NCBI GenBank assembly: GCA_049680625.1
Contig: JBAUID010000094.1
Span: 1-19,128 of the forward strand
Length of the DNA: 19,128 nt
Direction: 5' to 3'
Source: JAUIAI01 sp049680625
GTDB taxonomy: Bacteria; Pseudomonadota; Gammaproteobacteria; Burkholderiales; Burkholderiaceae_E
The translations under genes and the position numbers were made by a program. Each line of letters opens with the position of its first letter. Positions within the stretch are counted from its first letter, which is position 1. Below the pieces are notes generated by a model. That model did not search any database and had not been told where the DNA came from. It saw nothing but the letters and a program-made list of their open reading frames with translations. Shown here one piece after another: positions 1-7,484 of this stretch.

Positions 1-537
1 GCTTTGTTTAGCGGCATAAAGTTGTTCGGCCTCGGCTTGCAGCTTGGCTTCGGATTCGCCTCGTAACTGCACGGCAAGTGATCCGAACAAGCGTTCGAAA
101 GAAACATAGTCGACAATGCCTTTTTCAGGCCAGCGCAGTGACGGATCGCGTAGAGCTTCGTTAAAACACTGACGATATTCTCTGATGGCATTCGCATTTT
201 GTTGACGTAGTTGCTGCTCGCTCTGGCGCAGTTGGCGGTTGCCCCGCTGCCGGCTCTCGGCCTGCAATTGGACTAGTTGTTTATGCGACTGCACTGCCTG
301 AGCGTGCAAGCGCCCACATTGATTTGGCTGGGCAATCGTATTGCCCGTTGACTGTAATCGGCTTAAATCCTGTAGCTGGCGCCCTTTGTTAATAACAACA
401 GCCAGCTCTTTGTCGATTTCGCGTTCCGTCATTCGCGAGAAATCTTTAGCCTGTACGGGGGACGTGATCAAACCGGGAAGACCAATAAATCCGGCCAGAA
501 CCAATACCTGGCTGAGTTTTTGATGCATCGTTTTCAT
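1..537 (-). CDS. Exported coiled-coil protein of unknown function (partial, runs off left edge)
   Basis: I do not recognise a family. The visible part is the first 179 residues; the C-terminus lies outside the window. Residues 1-30 form a signal peptide (Lys/His n-region, hydrophobic stretch at about 10-25, likely cleavage after SPVQA), so the product should be periplasmic or secreted. The mature part is rich in Gln, Arg and Glu, with coiled-coil character at about 75-125 and again near the edge (about 155-179). Two cysteines (C74, C124) could form a disulfide. The start chosen is the ATG at 537; a GGGAG sits 8 bases before it, inside the end of the upstream gene. A second in-frame ATG at 528 is less well placed. 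It starts only 5 bp after the upstream gene stops, so the two are very probably one operon. Function unknown. Confidence 0.75.
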   Translation of the reverse strand, partial: MKTMHQKLSQVLVLAGFIGLPGLITSPVQAKDFSRMTEREIDKELAVVINKGRQLQDLSRLQSTGNTIAQPNQCGRLHAQAVQSHKQLVQLQAESRQRGNRQLRQSEQQLRQQNANAIREYRQCFNEALRDPSLRWPEKGIVDYVSFERLFGSLAVQLRGESEAKLQAEAEQLYAAKQS

Positions 538-542
538 TATTG

Positions 543-1199
543 TCACTCCCGTGCACATTCAGGCTTATACGCGCCACCTGCACCAGTGCAAAACCCAAAC
601 ACCGGTTTTGTTCCGTCGCGACACAGGCAGGGACCGGCAGTGGGCATGGGCGCAATTGTCGAAACATCAAATGGTTCGATCAGGAACTTGTGACCACCCG
701 CTTCGCGCAGCGCGTCGACCCGGTTCTGGTCCGGGTTTGACTCAACTGGCGCCTTCCCCGGACCCCGGGTGGCCGGCTGGCGCACCGGCGTGTAGCGATA
801 GCCGAGGCTGCTGGGGCAATATCGATTCCATTCAGGGGTTCTCTCGTGCGCCCTGGCGTCGATTAAACGTGGGCGCTGTACTTTGTATTGGCGCTCGAAC
901 TGATCATCGGCAATGGTGCGGCAACTGCGGACCAGTTGCTGTCGACAGGCTTCGGCCGCCGGCCGGTTCGGGAATTGCTGCATGATGCGAATACATTGGG
1001 TTAGCTCGTCAACCGCCTGCGGACGACAAAACTTGGTGCCGTTGGGCAGGGAAAAACACTGCTCGTCCGCATGAGCCGGGCTGGTCATCAGGACCATTGA
1101 CATACACAGGCCGATTATCGACCCCAGCCAGGCCAGCGCCAGATAAGACCGCTGTAGTACGGTTCGTCTAGCGAATCTCAGGATTCTCAGGAAAATCAC
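543..1199 (-). CDS. Exported cysteine-rich protein of unknown function
   Basis: This is a 218-residue protein that I cannot assign to a family. An Arg-rich n-region is followed by a long hydrophobic segment (about 20-40) ending in SPAHA, a good signal peptidase I site, so the product should be exported. The mature part has ten cysteines (48, 58, 69, 85, 93, 128, 191, 193, 204, 215), an even number consistent with up to five disulfides in the periplasm or outside the cell. A central Pro/Arg-rich stretch (about 135-160) separates an N-terminal helical Cys region from a C-terminal Cys cluster with a CLC motif. The start is GTG, supported by a near-perfect AGGAGGT six bases upstream. It is the first gene of a two-gene operon with the exported coiled-coil protein 5 bp downstream, which suggests a shared envelope role. 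Confidence 0.8.
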   Translation of the reverse strand: MIFLRILRFARRTVLQRSYLALAWLGSIIGLCMSMVLMTSPAHADEQCFSLPNGTKFCRPQAVDELTQCIRIMQQFPNRPAAEACRQQLVRSCRTIADDQFERQYKVQRPRLIDARAHERTPEWNRYCPSSLGYRYTPVRQPATRGPGKAPVESNPDQNRVDALREAGGHKFLIEPFDVSTIAPMPTAGPCLCRDGTKPVFGFCTGAGGAYKPECARE

Positions 1200-1205
1200 G
1201 TCGCC

Positions 1206-1212
1206 ACCTCCT
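1206..1212 (-). promoter_or_regulatory. Shine-Dalgarno supporting a GTG start
   Basis: On the minus strand the sequence reads AGGAGGT and ends six bases before the GTG at 1199. It fixes that GTG as the start of the Cys-rich exported protein, since no ATG lies at a suitable distance. Confidence 0.75.
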
Positions 1213-1220
1213 CGGACGGC

Positions 1221-1249
1221 AGGCTAGCACGAAGGGCCTTTTCTGCCAA
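1221..1249 (-). promoter_or_regulatory. Possible sigma70 promoter of the exported-protein operon
   Basis: Minus strand: a -35-like TTGGCA (1249-1244) is followed by a 17-bp spacer and a -10-like TAGCCT (1226-1221) preceded by TGC, an extended -10 feature. Transcription would start near 1214, giving a very short leader that begins just before the Shine-Dalgarno. The -10 matches the consensus at only three positions, so this is a plausible call, not a firm one. Confidence 0.35.
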
Positions 1250-1366
1250 AAACAAGCGGCCGAGTGATGTGCAAGCGAGGCGTGTCGATGCCCGGTAATC
1301 GTCGTGGCATAGTTGCGGAGTTCTTGGGACTATTGTTGACCATTTACCCTGTGTGATTGCTCAATT

Positions 1367-1392
1367 CGATTGCCCAGCCCGATTGCCCAGCC
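1367..1392. repeat. Two tandem copies of a 13-bp repeat
   Basis: The 13-mer CGATTGCCCAGCC occurs twice head to tail, followed by a further CG. It lies in the 237-bp gap between the OmpA-like gene and the Cys-rich exported-protein gene. The core ATTGCCCAGCCC recurs at 7940-7951, and related AATCGG-containing strings occur at 8212-8235 and 12171-12212. Apart from this repeat and the promoter proposed at 1221-1249, I see nothing else in the gap. Confidence 0.7.
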
Positions 1393-1436
1393 CGGTAGTC
1401 TCTGGGCCAGGCGGTTGTCTGCAGCGAGTGAGATGC

Positions 1437-2099
1437 TTATTGTCTCGGCTGGGGTTCGGCCACATAAATTTCAACCCGACGGTTCATGGCCCGGCCGCTA
1501 ATGCTTGTATTGTCGGCCACCGGCTCGCTGGAGCCACGGCCATCGATTGTGATCCGCTGCGCCTGAACCCCCCGGGATGCCAGAAAGTCCCGGGTGCTGG
1601 CTGCGCGCGCAACGGACAACGGATTGTTGATGTTGTCAGTCCCCGTACTGTCGGTGTGCCCGATAATGTCAACCCGGGTGGTGGTATGTGTTGTCAGCGT
1701 TTTTGCGAAACCATCCAGCACCGTCTGAAATGCGGGGCGGATATTTGACTTATTGGTAGCAAAGGAAACGTCGCTTGGGATATCCAGTTTGAGGCGGTTG
1801 TCCGTGGTCTGGGAAACCGCGATGCCAGTTCCGGCGGTCTCTCGTTCCATCTTTTCTTTTTGTGCCTGCATCCGGGTTGACCAGATGTAGCCACCGAGGG
1901 CGCCAACGGCGGCACCTGCAACCGCACCCTGGCGGGTAGATTTGCCTTTACCCTTGGTCATGGCGCTGCCGAGCCCGGCGCCTACGAGAGCGCCAATGCC
2001 GGCACCCGTTGTCGACGCCTGCTGGGTTTCGGACATACCTGCGCAAGCCGCGACGCTGAAAGAAATGGCGACTGTCGTCAACAGTGTTTTTGTGTTCAC
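1437..2099 (-). CDS. OmpA-family lipoprotein with glycine-zipper segment (YiaD-like)
   Basis: This 220-residue protein is likely an outer-membrane lipoprotein that binds peptidoglycan. A short signal peptide ends in the lipobox VAAC, with C19 as the acylated residue. Residues 32-75 are Gly/Ala-rich with repeated GxxxG/AxxxG spacing, a glycine-zipper segment as in YiaD. Residues 103-215 are an OmpA C-terminal domain: DVSFATNKS, then GHTDSTGT and NPLSVARA, then GRGSSEPVADN and NRRVEI. D150 and R165 match the Asp/Arg pair that binds diaminopimelate in this domain (established knowledge). The start is GTG, with AGGAGA six bases upstream. Size and domain order match E. coli YiaD, but orthology is not shown, so no symbol is given. 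It is monocistronic as far as can be seen. Confidence 0.9.
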   Translation of the reverse strand: MNTKTLLTTVAISFSVAACAGMSETQQASTTGAGIGALVGAGLGSAMTKGKGKSTRQGAVAGAAVGALGGYIWSTRMQAQKEKMERETAGTGIAVSQTTDNRLKLDIPSDVSFATNKSNIRPAFQTVLDGFAKTLTTHTTTRVDIIGHTDSTGTDNINNPLSVARAASTRDFLASRGVQAQRITIDGRGSSEPVADNTSISGRAMNRRVEIYVAEPQPRQ

Positions 2100-2360
2100 G
2101 CTGATTCTCCTGTGCGAGTGTTAACGCATTATCAGCTACTGACGGTCAGAAACCGAAGGCCGTCCATCTGCAAATGGTGACCGTTTATGTTGGCGGCCCG
2201 TGAATGGCCCAGGGTGGGTAACACGCTGTTTACATCGTCATACAATTGATCACGTGAATTGAACGGATGGTTTGCACGGTTTGAATTGGGCCTGACTAAC
2301 GAATCTGCGCTGACTCATCTGAACTGTATTAACCGAATCGACAAAATAATCTGGAGCAGT
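2100..2360. other. Divergent intergenic region with an imperfect palindrome
   Basis: This gap separates the OmpA-like gene (minus) and the hotdog gene (plus) and should hold both promoters. The minus-strand RBS AGGAGA is at 2111-2106. An imperfect inverted repeat at 2243-2261 (CAATT and AATTG arms around CACGTG) could be an operator or chance. I could not place a convincing -35/-10 pair for either gene. Confidence 0.4.
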
Positions 2361-2798
2361 ATGAACTCAGAAATCGCCGGCAGGCAGGATATGGATGCAC
2401 TGATTTCGGCAAACGCCGAACTGATGCAGTCTATCGGTGGGGTGACCCTGGTTGAATTCAACCCGGATAATCGGCAAATTGCACTCGGGTTTGAGTGCCT
2501 GCCAAACTTCTGCCATTCCGGTGGTCAGATTGCCCAGGGTGGTTTTGTTACGGCGTGGATGGATAGCGCCATGGCTCACGCTGTTATCTTGTGTAATAAC
2601 CGTCAGTTCAATGTAGCCAGCCTGGATATCAACGTGCGCTTTATGCGTCCGGTTGGCCCCGGAAAAGTTGTCGCTCACGGTCGAATCGTGCGCCAGGGCA
2701 GACGGGTTGTGTTTCTCGAAGGTCAGCTTTTCGATGATTCAGGAGAATGTGTCGCAACCGCAAGTTCCAGCGGTATGCTGGTGCCAATGTCAGTTTGA
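2361..2798 (+). CDS. PaaI-like hotdog-fold thioesterase
   Basis: This 145-residue protein has the size and pattern of the PaaI/YbgC-type hotdog superfamily, which hydrolyses acyl-CoA thioesters in the cytoplasm. The hotdog helix is visible as GGQIAQGGFVTAWMDSAMA (about 54-72), followed by strands VASLDINVRFMRPV (about 85-98) and a C-terminal sheet. PaaI enzymes usually carry HGG at the head of this helix; here it is QGG, with a CHSGG just before it, so the substrate or mechanism may differ. The ATG at 2361 is preferred because GGAG lies just upstream and the N-terminus then matches the family. An in-frame TTG at 2259 would add 34 residues unlike the family. It stands alone, convergent with the next gene, so its substrate cannot be inferred from context. 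Confidence 0.8.
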   Translation: MNSEIAGRQDMDALISANAELMQSIGGVTLVEFNPDNRQIALGFECLPNFCHSGGQIAQGGFVTAWMDSAMAHAVILCNNRQFNVASLDINVRFMRPVGPGKVVAHGRIVRQGRRVVFLEGQLFDDSGECVATASSSGMLVPMSV

Positions 2799-2852
2799 TC
2801 TCACCGGCACCGACCGGCGGGTATCTCTTACTTGGGCTACTGAAATCCTGAG

Positions 2853-3239
2853 TTACTTCGTTGGGTCCTGAATCTGGTCGATTTGTCGGCGCAATTGTTC
2901 GACCTCGGCTTGCAAGGCGGCAATTGTCTCCGCTGGATTGTTCTGGGTCGGAGTCTCCTGGGCCGGTTGTTCGCCCGGGGACAGCTTTTGTGCCCCGCTG
3001 TTGATGACGTCGGCCGCCTTCTGCGCTGCGGAGCCGGCTGATGCCGCAGCTTTTGCGGCCAGGCCTTCAGTTGCGCGTGCGGCTGCAGTGCCTGCTGCCG
3101 ACGTACTTTCAACTGCCGCGTCAATCATCTGTGATGCACTGGCGCGCGCATCTTCCATAGACTTGATCGGTTTGTTGGCCATTAGTTTGCAGGCAAACCA
3201 GCCGATAACCAGGCCAATGATTAGTGCTCCAATACTCAT
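2853..3239 (-). CDS. Small membrane-anchored Ala-rich coiled-coil protein
   Basis: The 128-residue protein has one N-terminal membrane segment (about 2-20, SIGALIIGLVIGWFACKLM), then an Ala/Ser-rich, probably helical region (about 30-90), a Pro/Gln linker and a short C-terminal coiled coil (about 103-123). This resembles small inner-membrane proteins of the YtxH/DUF type, but I cannot name a family. The start chosen is the ATG at 3239, with GGAGAA six bases upstream; this puts the membrane segment at the very N-terminus. An upstream in-frame ATG at 3284 would put a soluble tail before the membrane segment and has no better RBS. It lies 99 bp after serA on the same strand. Function unknown. 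Confidence 0.7.
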   Translation of the reverse strand: MSIGALIIGLVIGWFACKLMANKPIKSMEDARASASQMIDAAVESTSAAGTAAARATEGLAAKAAASAGSAAQKAADVINSGAQKLSPGEQPAQETPTQNNPAETIAALQAEVEQLRRQIDQIQDPTK

Positions 3240-3259
3240 CGACAATTCTCCGCTAGGTA

Positions 3260-3288
3260 GTTCCTGTCCGGAAAATCCGGGCAAGAAC
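3260..3288. repeat. Imperfect inverted repeat between serA and the small membrane-protein gene
   Basis: Arms GTTC..TG..CCGG (3260-3271) and CCGG..CA..GAAC (3277-3288) surround an AAAAT loop and pair at most positions. There is no T-run on either strand after it, so a classical terminator is unlikely. It could be a weak terminator for serA, a processing hairpin, or an operator for the downstream gene. Confidence 0.4.
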
Positions 3289-3338
3289 CAGATAGGCTCT
3301 GAGTTCTCAGTTTACCTTATCAGTAGTTGTTCGGTAGC

Positions 3339-4520
3339 TTAGACCCCGGCTTTCAGGTAGCGAACGCTTAGTACGCCTTCGATGGCCTCAAGCGCACTGA
3401 CCACCCCGGGTTGCGGTGGGCTATCAACATCTACCAGGGTAAACGCCACTTCTCCACGCGATTTATTCAACATGTTGTGGATGTTCAGGTTGGCAGCGGC
3501 CATCACCGTTGAGATCTGACCGAGCATATTGGGTACGTTGGCATTAGCGATCGCGATTCGGTAATTTGACTCCCGGGGCATCGAAACTGCGGGGAAATTA
3601 ACTGAATGATTGATGTTGCCGTTCTCTAGATAGTCTCGCAGGTGACGAGCAACCATAATCGCGCAGTTTTCCTCCGCTTCCTGCGTTGATGCGCCCAGAT
3701 GGGGCAGGGTAATGATTTTTTTGTGACCGTGAAGTTTTGCCGATGGAAAATCACACAGGTATCGTGCCAGCGTACCTTGATCCAGGGCATTGAGCACAGC
3801 GTCGTCATCAACAACGCCGGCTCGGGAAAAATTCATCAGCACCGTTCCCTCGCGGGTTTGTTCAAGCGCTTCGGTATTGATCATGCGCCGGGTGCCGTCA
3901 ACCAGCGGTACGTGCAGGCTGACAAAGTGGCACTGGGCGAGAAGGCTGGCCAGGTCGCCTGCTTTTCGAACCTGGGCGGGCAGACTCCAGGCGGCATCAA
4001 CCGTGATATTGGGGTCGTGGCCGATTACTTTCATACCAAGCGAAATCGCTGCATCAGCCAGCAGGCAACCGATGCGCCCGAGGCCGACAACACCAAGGGT
4101 TTTTCCGGAAAGTTCAAAGCCGGCAAAGGCTTTCTTACCATTTTCGAGTTTGGTCTCGAGCTCCGGGTCATTGGCATCCAGGCTGCTGACATAAGCGATC
4201 GCCTCAGGCAGGTTTCGGGCAGCCATGAGCATCGCCGCCAGAACCAGTTCTTTGACTGCGTTTGCGTTGGCACCGGGGGCATTGAAAACCGGCACCCCGC
4301 GCGTACTCATTTGGTCAACCGGAATGTTATTGGTGCCTGCTCCGGCACGTCCAATCGCCAGTACGCTGTCCGCGATCGTGATCGCATGCAGGTTGGCGGA
4401 GCGCAAAAGAATCGCATCGGCAGCCGGGCTGTCAGTAATCTCGTATAAGTCGTCGGGCAATTCAGCCAGCCCAACTGCCGCGATATTGTTCAGTACCTGT
4501 ATTTTTCGTTTGGCAATCAT
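3339..4520 (-). CDS. serA: D-3-phosphoglycerate dehydrogenase (short form with ACT domain)
   Basis: The enzyme oxidises 3-phosphoglycerate to 3-phosphohydroxypyruvate with NAD, the first step of phosphorylated serine synthesis in the cytoplasm. The 393-residue length fits the short PGDH type. The split substrate domain (about 1-95 and 285-310) surrounds a Rossmann domain with GLGRIG (146-151) and an acidic D169. The catalytic Arg is R233 (NFSRAGVV) and the catalytic His is H274 (LPHLGAST). Where many homologues have DVFxxEP with the catalytic Glu, this protein reads CDFPSAKL; loss of that Glu is seen in other short PGDHs. An ACT domain fills about 320-393 and probably mediates serine feedback. 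It starts 38 bp after serC on the same strand, so serC-serA is an operon. Confidence 0.95.
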   Translation of the reverse strand: MIAKRKIQVLNNIAAVGLAELPDDLYEITDSPAADAILLRSANLHAITIADSVLAIGRAGAGTNNIPVDQMSTRGVPVFNAPGANANAVKELVLAAMLMAARNLPEAIAYVSSLDANDPELETKLENGKKAFAGFELSGKTLGVVGLGRIGCLLADAAISLGMKVIGHDPNITVDAAWSLPAQVRKAGDLASLLAQCHFVSLHVPLVDGTRRMINTEALEQTREGTVLMNFSRAGVVDDDAVLNALDQGTLARYLCDFPSAKLHGHKKIITLPHLGASTQEAEENCAIMVARHLRDYLENGNINHSVNFPAVSMPRESNYRIAIANANVPNMLGQISTVMAAANLNIHNMLNKSRGEVAFTLVDVDSPPQPGVVSALEAIEGVLSVRYLKAGV

Positions 4521-4558
4521 GATTCCTGACGGTTTTTGTAGAAGCTGCAGTATCGGGC

Positions 4559-5644
4559 TTATGCCTGGGTGCGCTCAAATTCGCGCATGTATTCAACCAG
4601 AGTCTCAACGCCTGCCAGAGGCATCGCGTTATAAATTGATGCACGCATTCCGCCAACAGACCGGTGACCTTTCAATTGCAATAAGCCGGCTTTTTCGGCA
4701 CCGGCCAGAAAAGCCTTATCGTGCTCTTTGTCCGCGAGGGTAAATGGAATGTTCATTCGCGATCGATTGTCTGGCTGAACTGGATTGCTGTAGTAGTCAG
4801 ACTTGTCCAGATACGAATACAACAGCGTGGATTTTTCGATATTCTTCTGTTCTATCGTCGACACGCCGCCTTGCTTCTTGAGCCACTGGAAAACCAGCCC
4901 GGCGATGTAAATCGAATACGACGGCGGGGTGTTGAGCATCGAATCGGCTTCCGCCTGCTCAAACAGACTCAGAATGGATGGAACACCGGATGACTCAGAC
5001 CGTTTAATCATTTCCGGGCTGGCGATCACAATGGTCAGCCCTGCCGGGCCAATATTCTTCTGGGCCCCACCGTAGAGAAGGCTGTATTTCGAAACATCAA
5101 GCGGCCTGGACAGGAAGGTTGAGGAGATGTCAGCAATGAGGGGGGCTTTGCCTGTGTCCGGGGTAAAGAACATTTCAACGCCGCCAATGGTTTCGTTGAG
5201 GCAGACATGCACGTAGTCAGCATCAGGGTCGAGTGACCATGATGACTCGGGCGGTATGTATGTAAAGTTCTTGTCTTGAGCACTGGCGGCGATATTTACC
5301 GCCGCATAGTCTTTGGCCGCGCTAATGACTTTTTTTGACCACTGCCCGGTGTGAACGATATCAACCTTTTTGTTCACCGTGGCCAGGTTCATCGGTAGCA
5401 GCGAAAACTGCAGGCTGGCGCCGCCTTGCAAAAATAAGACGCGATAGTCGTCGGGAATATTCATCAGGTCGCGCAGGTCTTGTTGCGCCTGGGCATGAAT
5501 ACTCATGTATTCCTTGCCGCGATGGCTCATCTCCATGACCGAGTGCCCGCAGCCGTGCCAGTCGAGCATTTCATCGGCCGCCCGCTCGAGTACCGGTTCA
5601 GGTAATGTTGCCGGGCCGGCACTAAAATTGAACACATTACGCAT
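4559..5644 (-). CDS. serC: Phosphoserine aminotransferase
   Basis: A PLP enzyme converting 3-phosphohydroxypyruvate and glutamate to phosphoserine and 2-oxoglutarate; it also acts in pyridoxal phosphate synthesis in many gammaproteobacteria. The 361-residue length is the family norm. It begins with the hallmark NFSAGPATLP. HRGKEY, LQGGASLQF, the PLP-binding D172 (ADISS) and the Schiff-base lysine K196 (YGGAQKNIGPAG) are all present, as is the C-terminal GHRSVGGMRASIYNAM. GGAG lies 9 bases before the ATG. It is first in a serC-serA operon, downstream of the groEL terminator. Its own promoter should lie in the roughly 90 bp between that terminator and the start; a TACAAT is visible there but I could not pair it with a good -35. 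Confidence 0.96.
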   Translation of the reverse strand: MRNVFNFSAGPATLPEPVLERAADEMLDWHGCGHSVMEMSHRGKEYMSIHAQAQQDLRDLMNIPDDYRVLFLQGGASLQFSLLPMNLATVNKKVDIVHTGQWSKKVISAAKDYAAVNIAASAQDKNFTYIPPESSWSLDPDADYVHVCLNETIGGVEMFFTPDTGKAPLIADISSTFLSRPLDVSKYSLLYGGAQKNIGPAGLTIVIASPEMIKRSESSGVPSILSLFEQAEADSMLNTPPSYSIYIAGLVFQWLKKQGGVSTIEQKNIEKSTLLYSYLDKSDYYSNPVQPDNRSRMNIPFTLADKEHDKAFLAGAEKAGLLQLKGHRSVGGMRASIYNAMPLAGVETLVEYMREFERTQA

Positions 5645-5730
5645 GGGTCAATACTCCATCATTCTTTAGTCGCTGAGGGTCCGCATTGTATTACGCGCAG
5701 CCTTGGCAAAGCGTGGCAACTACTCGCGGT

Positions 5731-5769
5731 CAAAACAAAAAAGCCCTCGCAGCGGACCGCGAGGGCTTT
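5731..5769 (-). terminator. Rho-independent terminator of groESL
   Basis: A 10-bp perfect stem (AAGCCCTCGC at 5741-5750 pairing with GCGAGGGCTT at 5759-5768) has an 8-base loop. On the minus strand it is followed by a T-rich run (TTTTGTTTTG). It lies just after the groEL stop and separates the chaperonin operon from serC. Confidence 0.9.
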
Positions 5770-5787
5770 CAGGCTAAACCTGGGCAA

Positions 5788-7437
5788 TTACATCATGCCG
5801 CCCATGCCACCCATTCCGCCCATGCCACCCATATCCGGCATACCACCACCAGCGCCTTTCTCTTCTGGTAGTTCACCGATCATGGCGTCGGTTGTCAGCA
5901 TCAGGCTGGCAATCGATGCGGCGTTTTGTAGCGCTGTACGAGAGACTTTGGCTGGGTCAACAACACCCATTTCAACCAGGTCACCGTATTCGCCGTTACC
6001 GGCGTTGTAACCAAAGTTGCCAGTACCTTCCAGCACCTTGGCAACCACGACGCTCGGCTCGTCACCAGCGTTGGCGACAATCTGGCGCAGCGGCTCTTCG
6101 ACTGCACGCAGCACGATCTTGACCCCGGCATCCTGGTCGGGGTTGTCACCCTTGACCTTGATGTTGTTGCGGGCACGAAGCAGGGCGACACCGCCGCCAG
6201 CCACAATACCTTCTTCAACTGCAGCACGGGTGGCGTGCAATGCGTCTTCAACGCGAGCCTTCTTTTCTTTCATTTCTACTTCAGTTGCAGCACCAACCTT
6301 GATTACTGCAACACCACCGGCAAGCTTGGCAACACGCTCTTGGAGCTTCTCACGATCGTAGTCGCTCGTTGCCTCTTCGATTTGAGCGCGGATTGCCTTG
6401 ACCCGGTTCTCGATGGCCGGGGCTTCACCATTGCCATCAATGATGGTGGTGTTTTCTTTGCCAACTTCAATGCGTTTGCACTCACCAAGGTCGGTCAGTT
6501 CAATGCCTTCGAGGGTCATACCGGTTTCTTCGGAAACCACGGTACCACCGGTCAGGATGGCCATGTCTTCCAGCATTGCTTTACGGCGATCGCCAAAACC
6601 TGGTGCTTTTACCGAGCAGGTCTTGAGAATGCCGCGAATGTTGTTGACCACCAGCGTAGCCAGTGCTTCACCTTCGATCTCTTCGGCAATGATCAGCAGC
6701 GGACGGCTGGTCTTGGCCACTTTTTCGAGGATAGGAAGCAGATCGCGAATATTGCTGATTTTCTTGTCGTGTAACAGAATGAACGGGTCGTCCAGAATGG
6801 CAACCTGGCGGTCCGGGTTGTTAATGAAGTAGGGCGACAGATAACCACGGTCGAACTGCATGCCTTCTACGACGTCGAGCTCGTTGCTCAGTGACTTGCC
6901 ATCTTCAACCGTAATGACACCTTCTTTGCCCACTTTTTCCATGGCCTCGGAAATAATGTCGCCGATTTCGGCGTCCGAGTTGGCTGAAATTGAGCCAACC
7001 TGGGCAATTTCCTTGTGGGTACTGCATGGCTTGGAAATAGCTTGGAGCTCAGCAACCAGGGCAGTCACTGCTTTGTCAATGCCGCGCTTTAAATCCATGG
7101 GGTTCATGCCGGCGGCAACGTACTTCATGCCTTCGCGGACAATACTCTGGGCCAGTACGGTTGCCGTGGTGGTGCCATCGCCAGCCAGATCGGAGGTCTT
7201 GGAAGCAACTTCCTTGACCATTTGTGCGCCCATGTTCTCGAATTTGTCAGCCAGTTCAACTTCTTTGGCGACTGATACACCGTCTTTGGTGACGGTTGGT
7301 GAACCGAAGCTACGCTCCAGTACGACGTTACGGCCCTTGGGCCCCAGGGTTACCTTGACGGCGTTAGCCAGCAGGTTGACACCGTCAACCATGCGCGAAC
7401 GGGCATCGTCATGGAACAGAACCTGTTTTGCTGCCAT
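5788..7437 (-). CDS. groEL: Chaperonin GroEL (60 kDa, Hsp60)
   Basis: The protein forms the double-ring ATP-dependent folding chamber of the cytoplasm, working with GroES. Its 549 residues match the usual length of about 548. Visible hallmarks are the N-terminal LGPKGRNVVL, the nucleotide site VTKDGVSVAKE (D52) and GDGTTTATVLA (D87), the apical domain with APGFGDRRKAMLEDMAILTGG, the AAVEEGIVAGGG signature and the ATPase Asp in DAGVKIV. It ends in a Gly-Met-rich flexible tail. AAGGAG lies 8 bases before the ATG. It follows groES by 47 bp in one operon and is closed by a strong terminator. The sequence is canonical with no missing key residue noticed. Confidence 0.99.
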   Translation of the reverse strand: MAAKQVLFHDDARSRMVDGVNLLANAVKVTLGPKGRNVVLERSFGSPTVTKDGVSVAKEVELADKFENMGAQMVKEVASKTSDLAGDGTTTATVLAQSIVREGMKYVAAGMNPMDLKRGIDKAVTALVAELQAISKPCSTHKEIAQVGSISANSDAEIGDIISEAMEKVGKEGVITVEDGKSLSNELDVVEGMQFDRGYLSPYFINNPDRQVAILDDPFILLHDKKISNIRDLLPILEKVAKTSRPLLIIAEEIEGEALATLVVNNIRGILKTCSVKAPGFGDRRKAMLEDMAILTGGTVVSEETGMTLEGIELTDLGECKRIEVGKENTTIIDGNGEAPAIENRVKAIRAQIEEATSDYDREKLQERVAKLAGGVAVIKVGAATEVEMKEKKARVEDALHATRAAVEEGIVAGGGVALLRARNNIKVKGDNPDQDAGVKIVLRAVEEPLRQIVANAGDEPSVVVAKVLEGTGNFGYNAGNGEYGDLVEMGVVDPAKVSRTALQNAASIASLMLTTDAMIGELPEEKGAGGGMPDMGGMGGMGGMGGMM

Positions 7438-7484
7438 GATTAAAACTCCTTAAATATCAAATGATTGGCGTAAAAAGACTCAAA

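Noticed and set aside
551..985. Plus-strand open frame of 144 codons
   Set aside because: It lies opposite the Cys-rich exported protein, which has a strong RBS and signal peptide. The plus-strand product is Arg/Pro/Trp-rich with no domain and no RBS.
2259..2360. TTG start extending the hotdog protein by 34 residues
   Set aside because: No RBS, and the extension has no match to the family N-terminus; the ATG at 2361 has GGAG upstream.
3699..4448. Plus-strand open frame of 249 codons
   Set aside because: It is antisense to serA, whose catalytic motifs are clear; the long frame follows from codon bias of the real gene.
6860..7453. Plus-strand open frame of 197 codons
   Set aside because: Antisense to groEL. 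Long antisense frames over chaperonin genes are common artefacts of codon use; the product is Ser/Thr-rich without domains.
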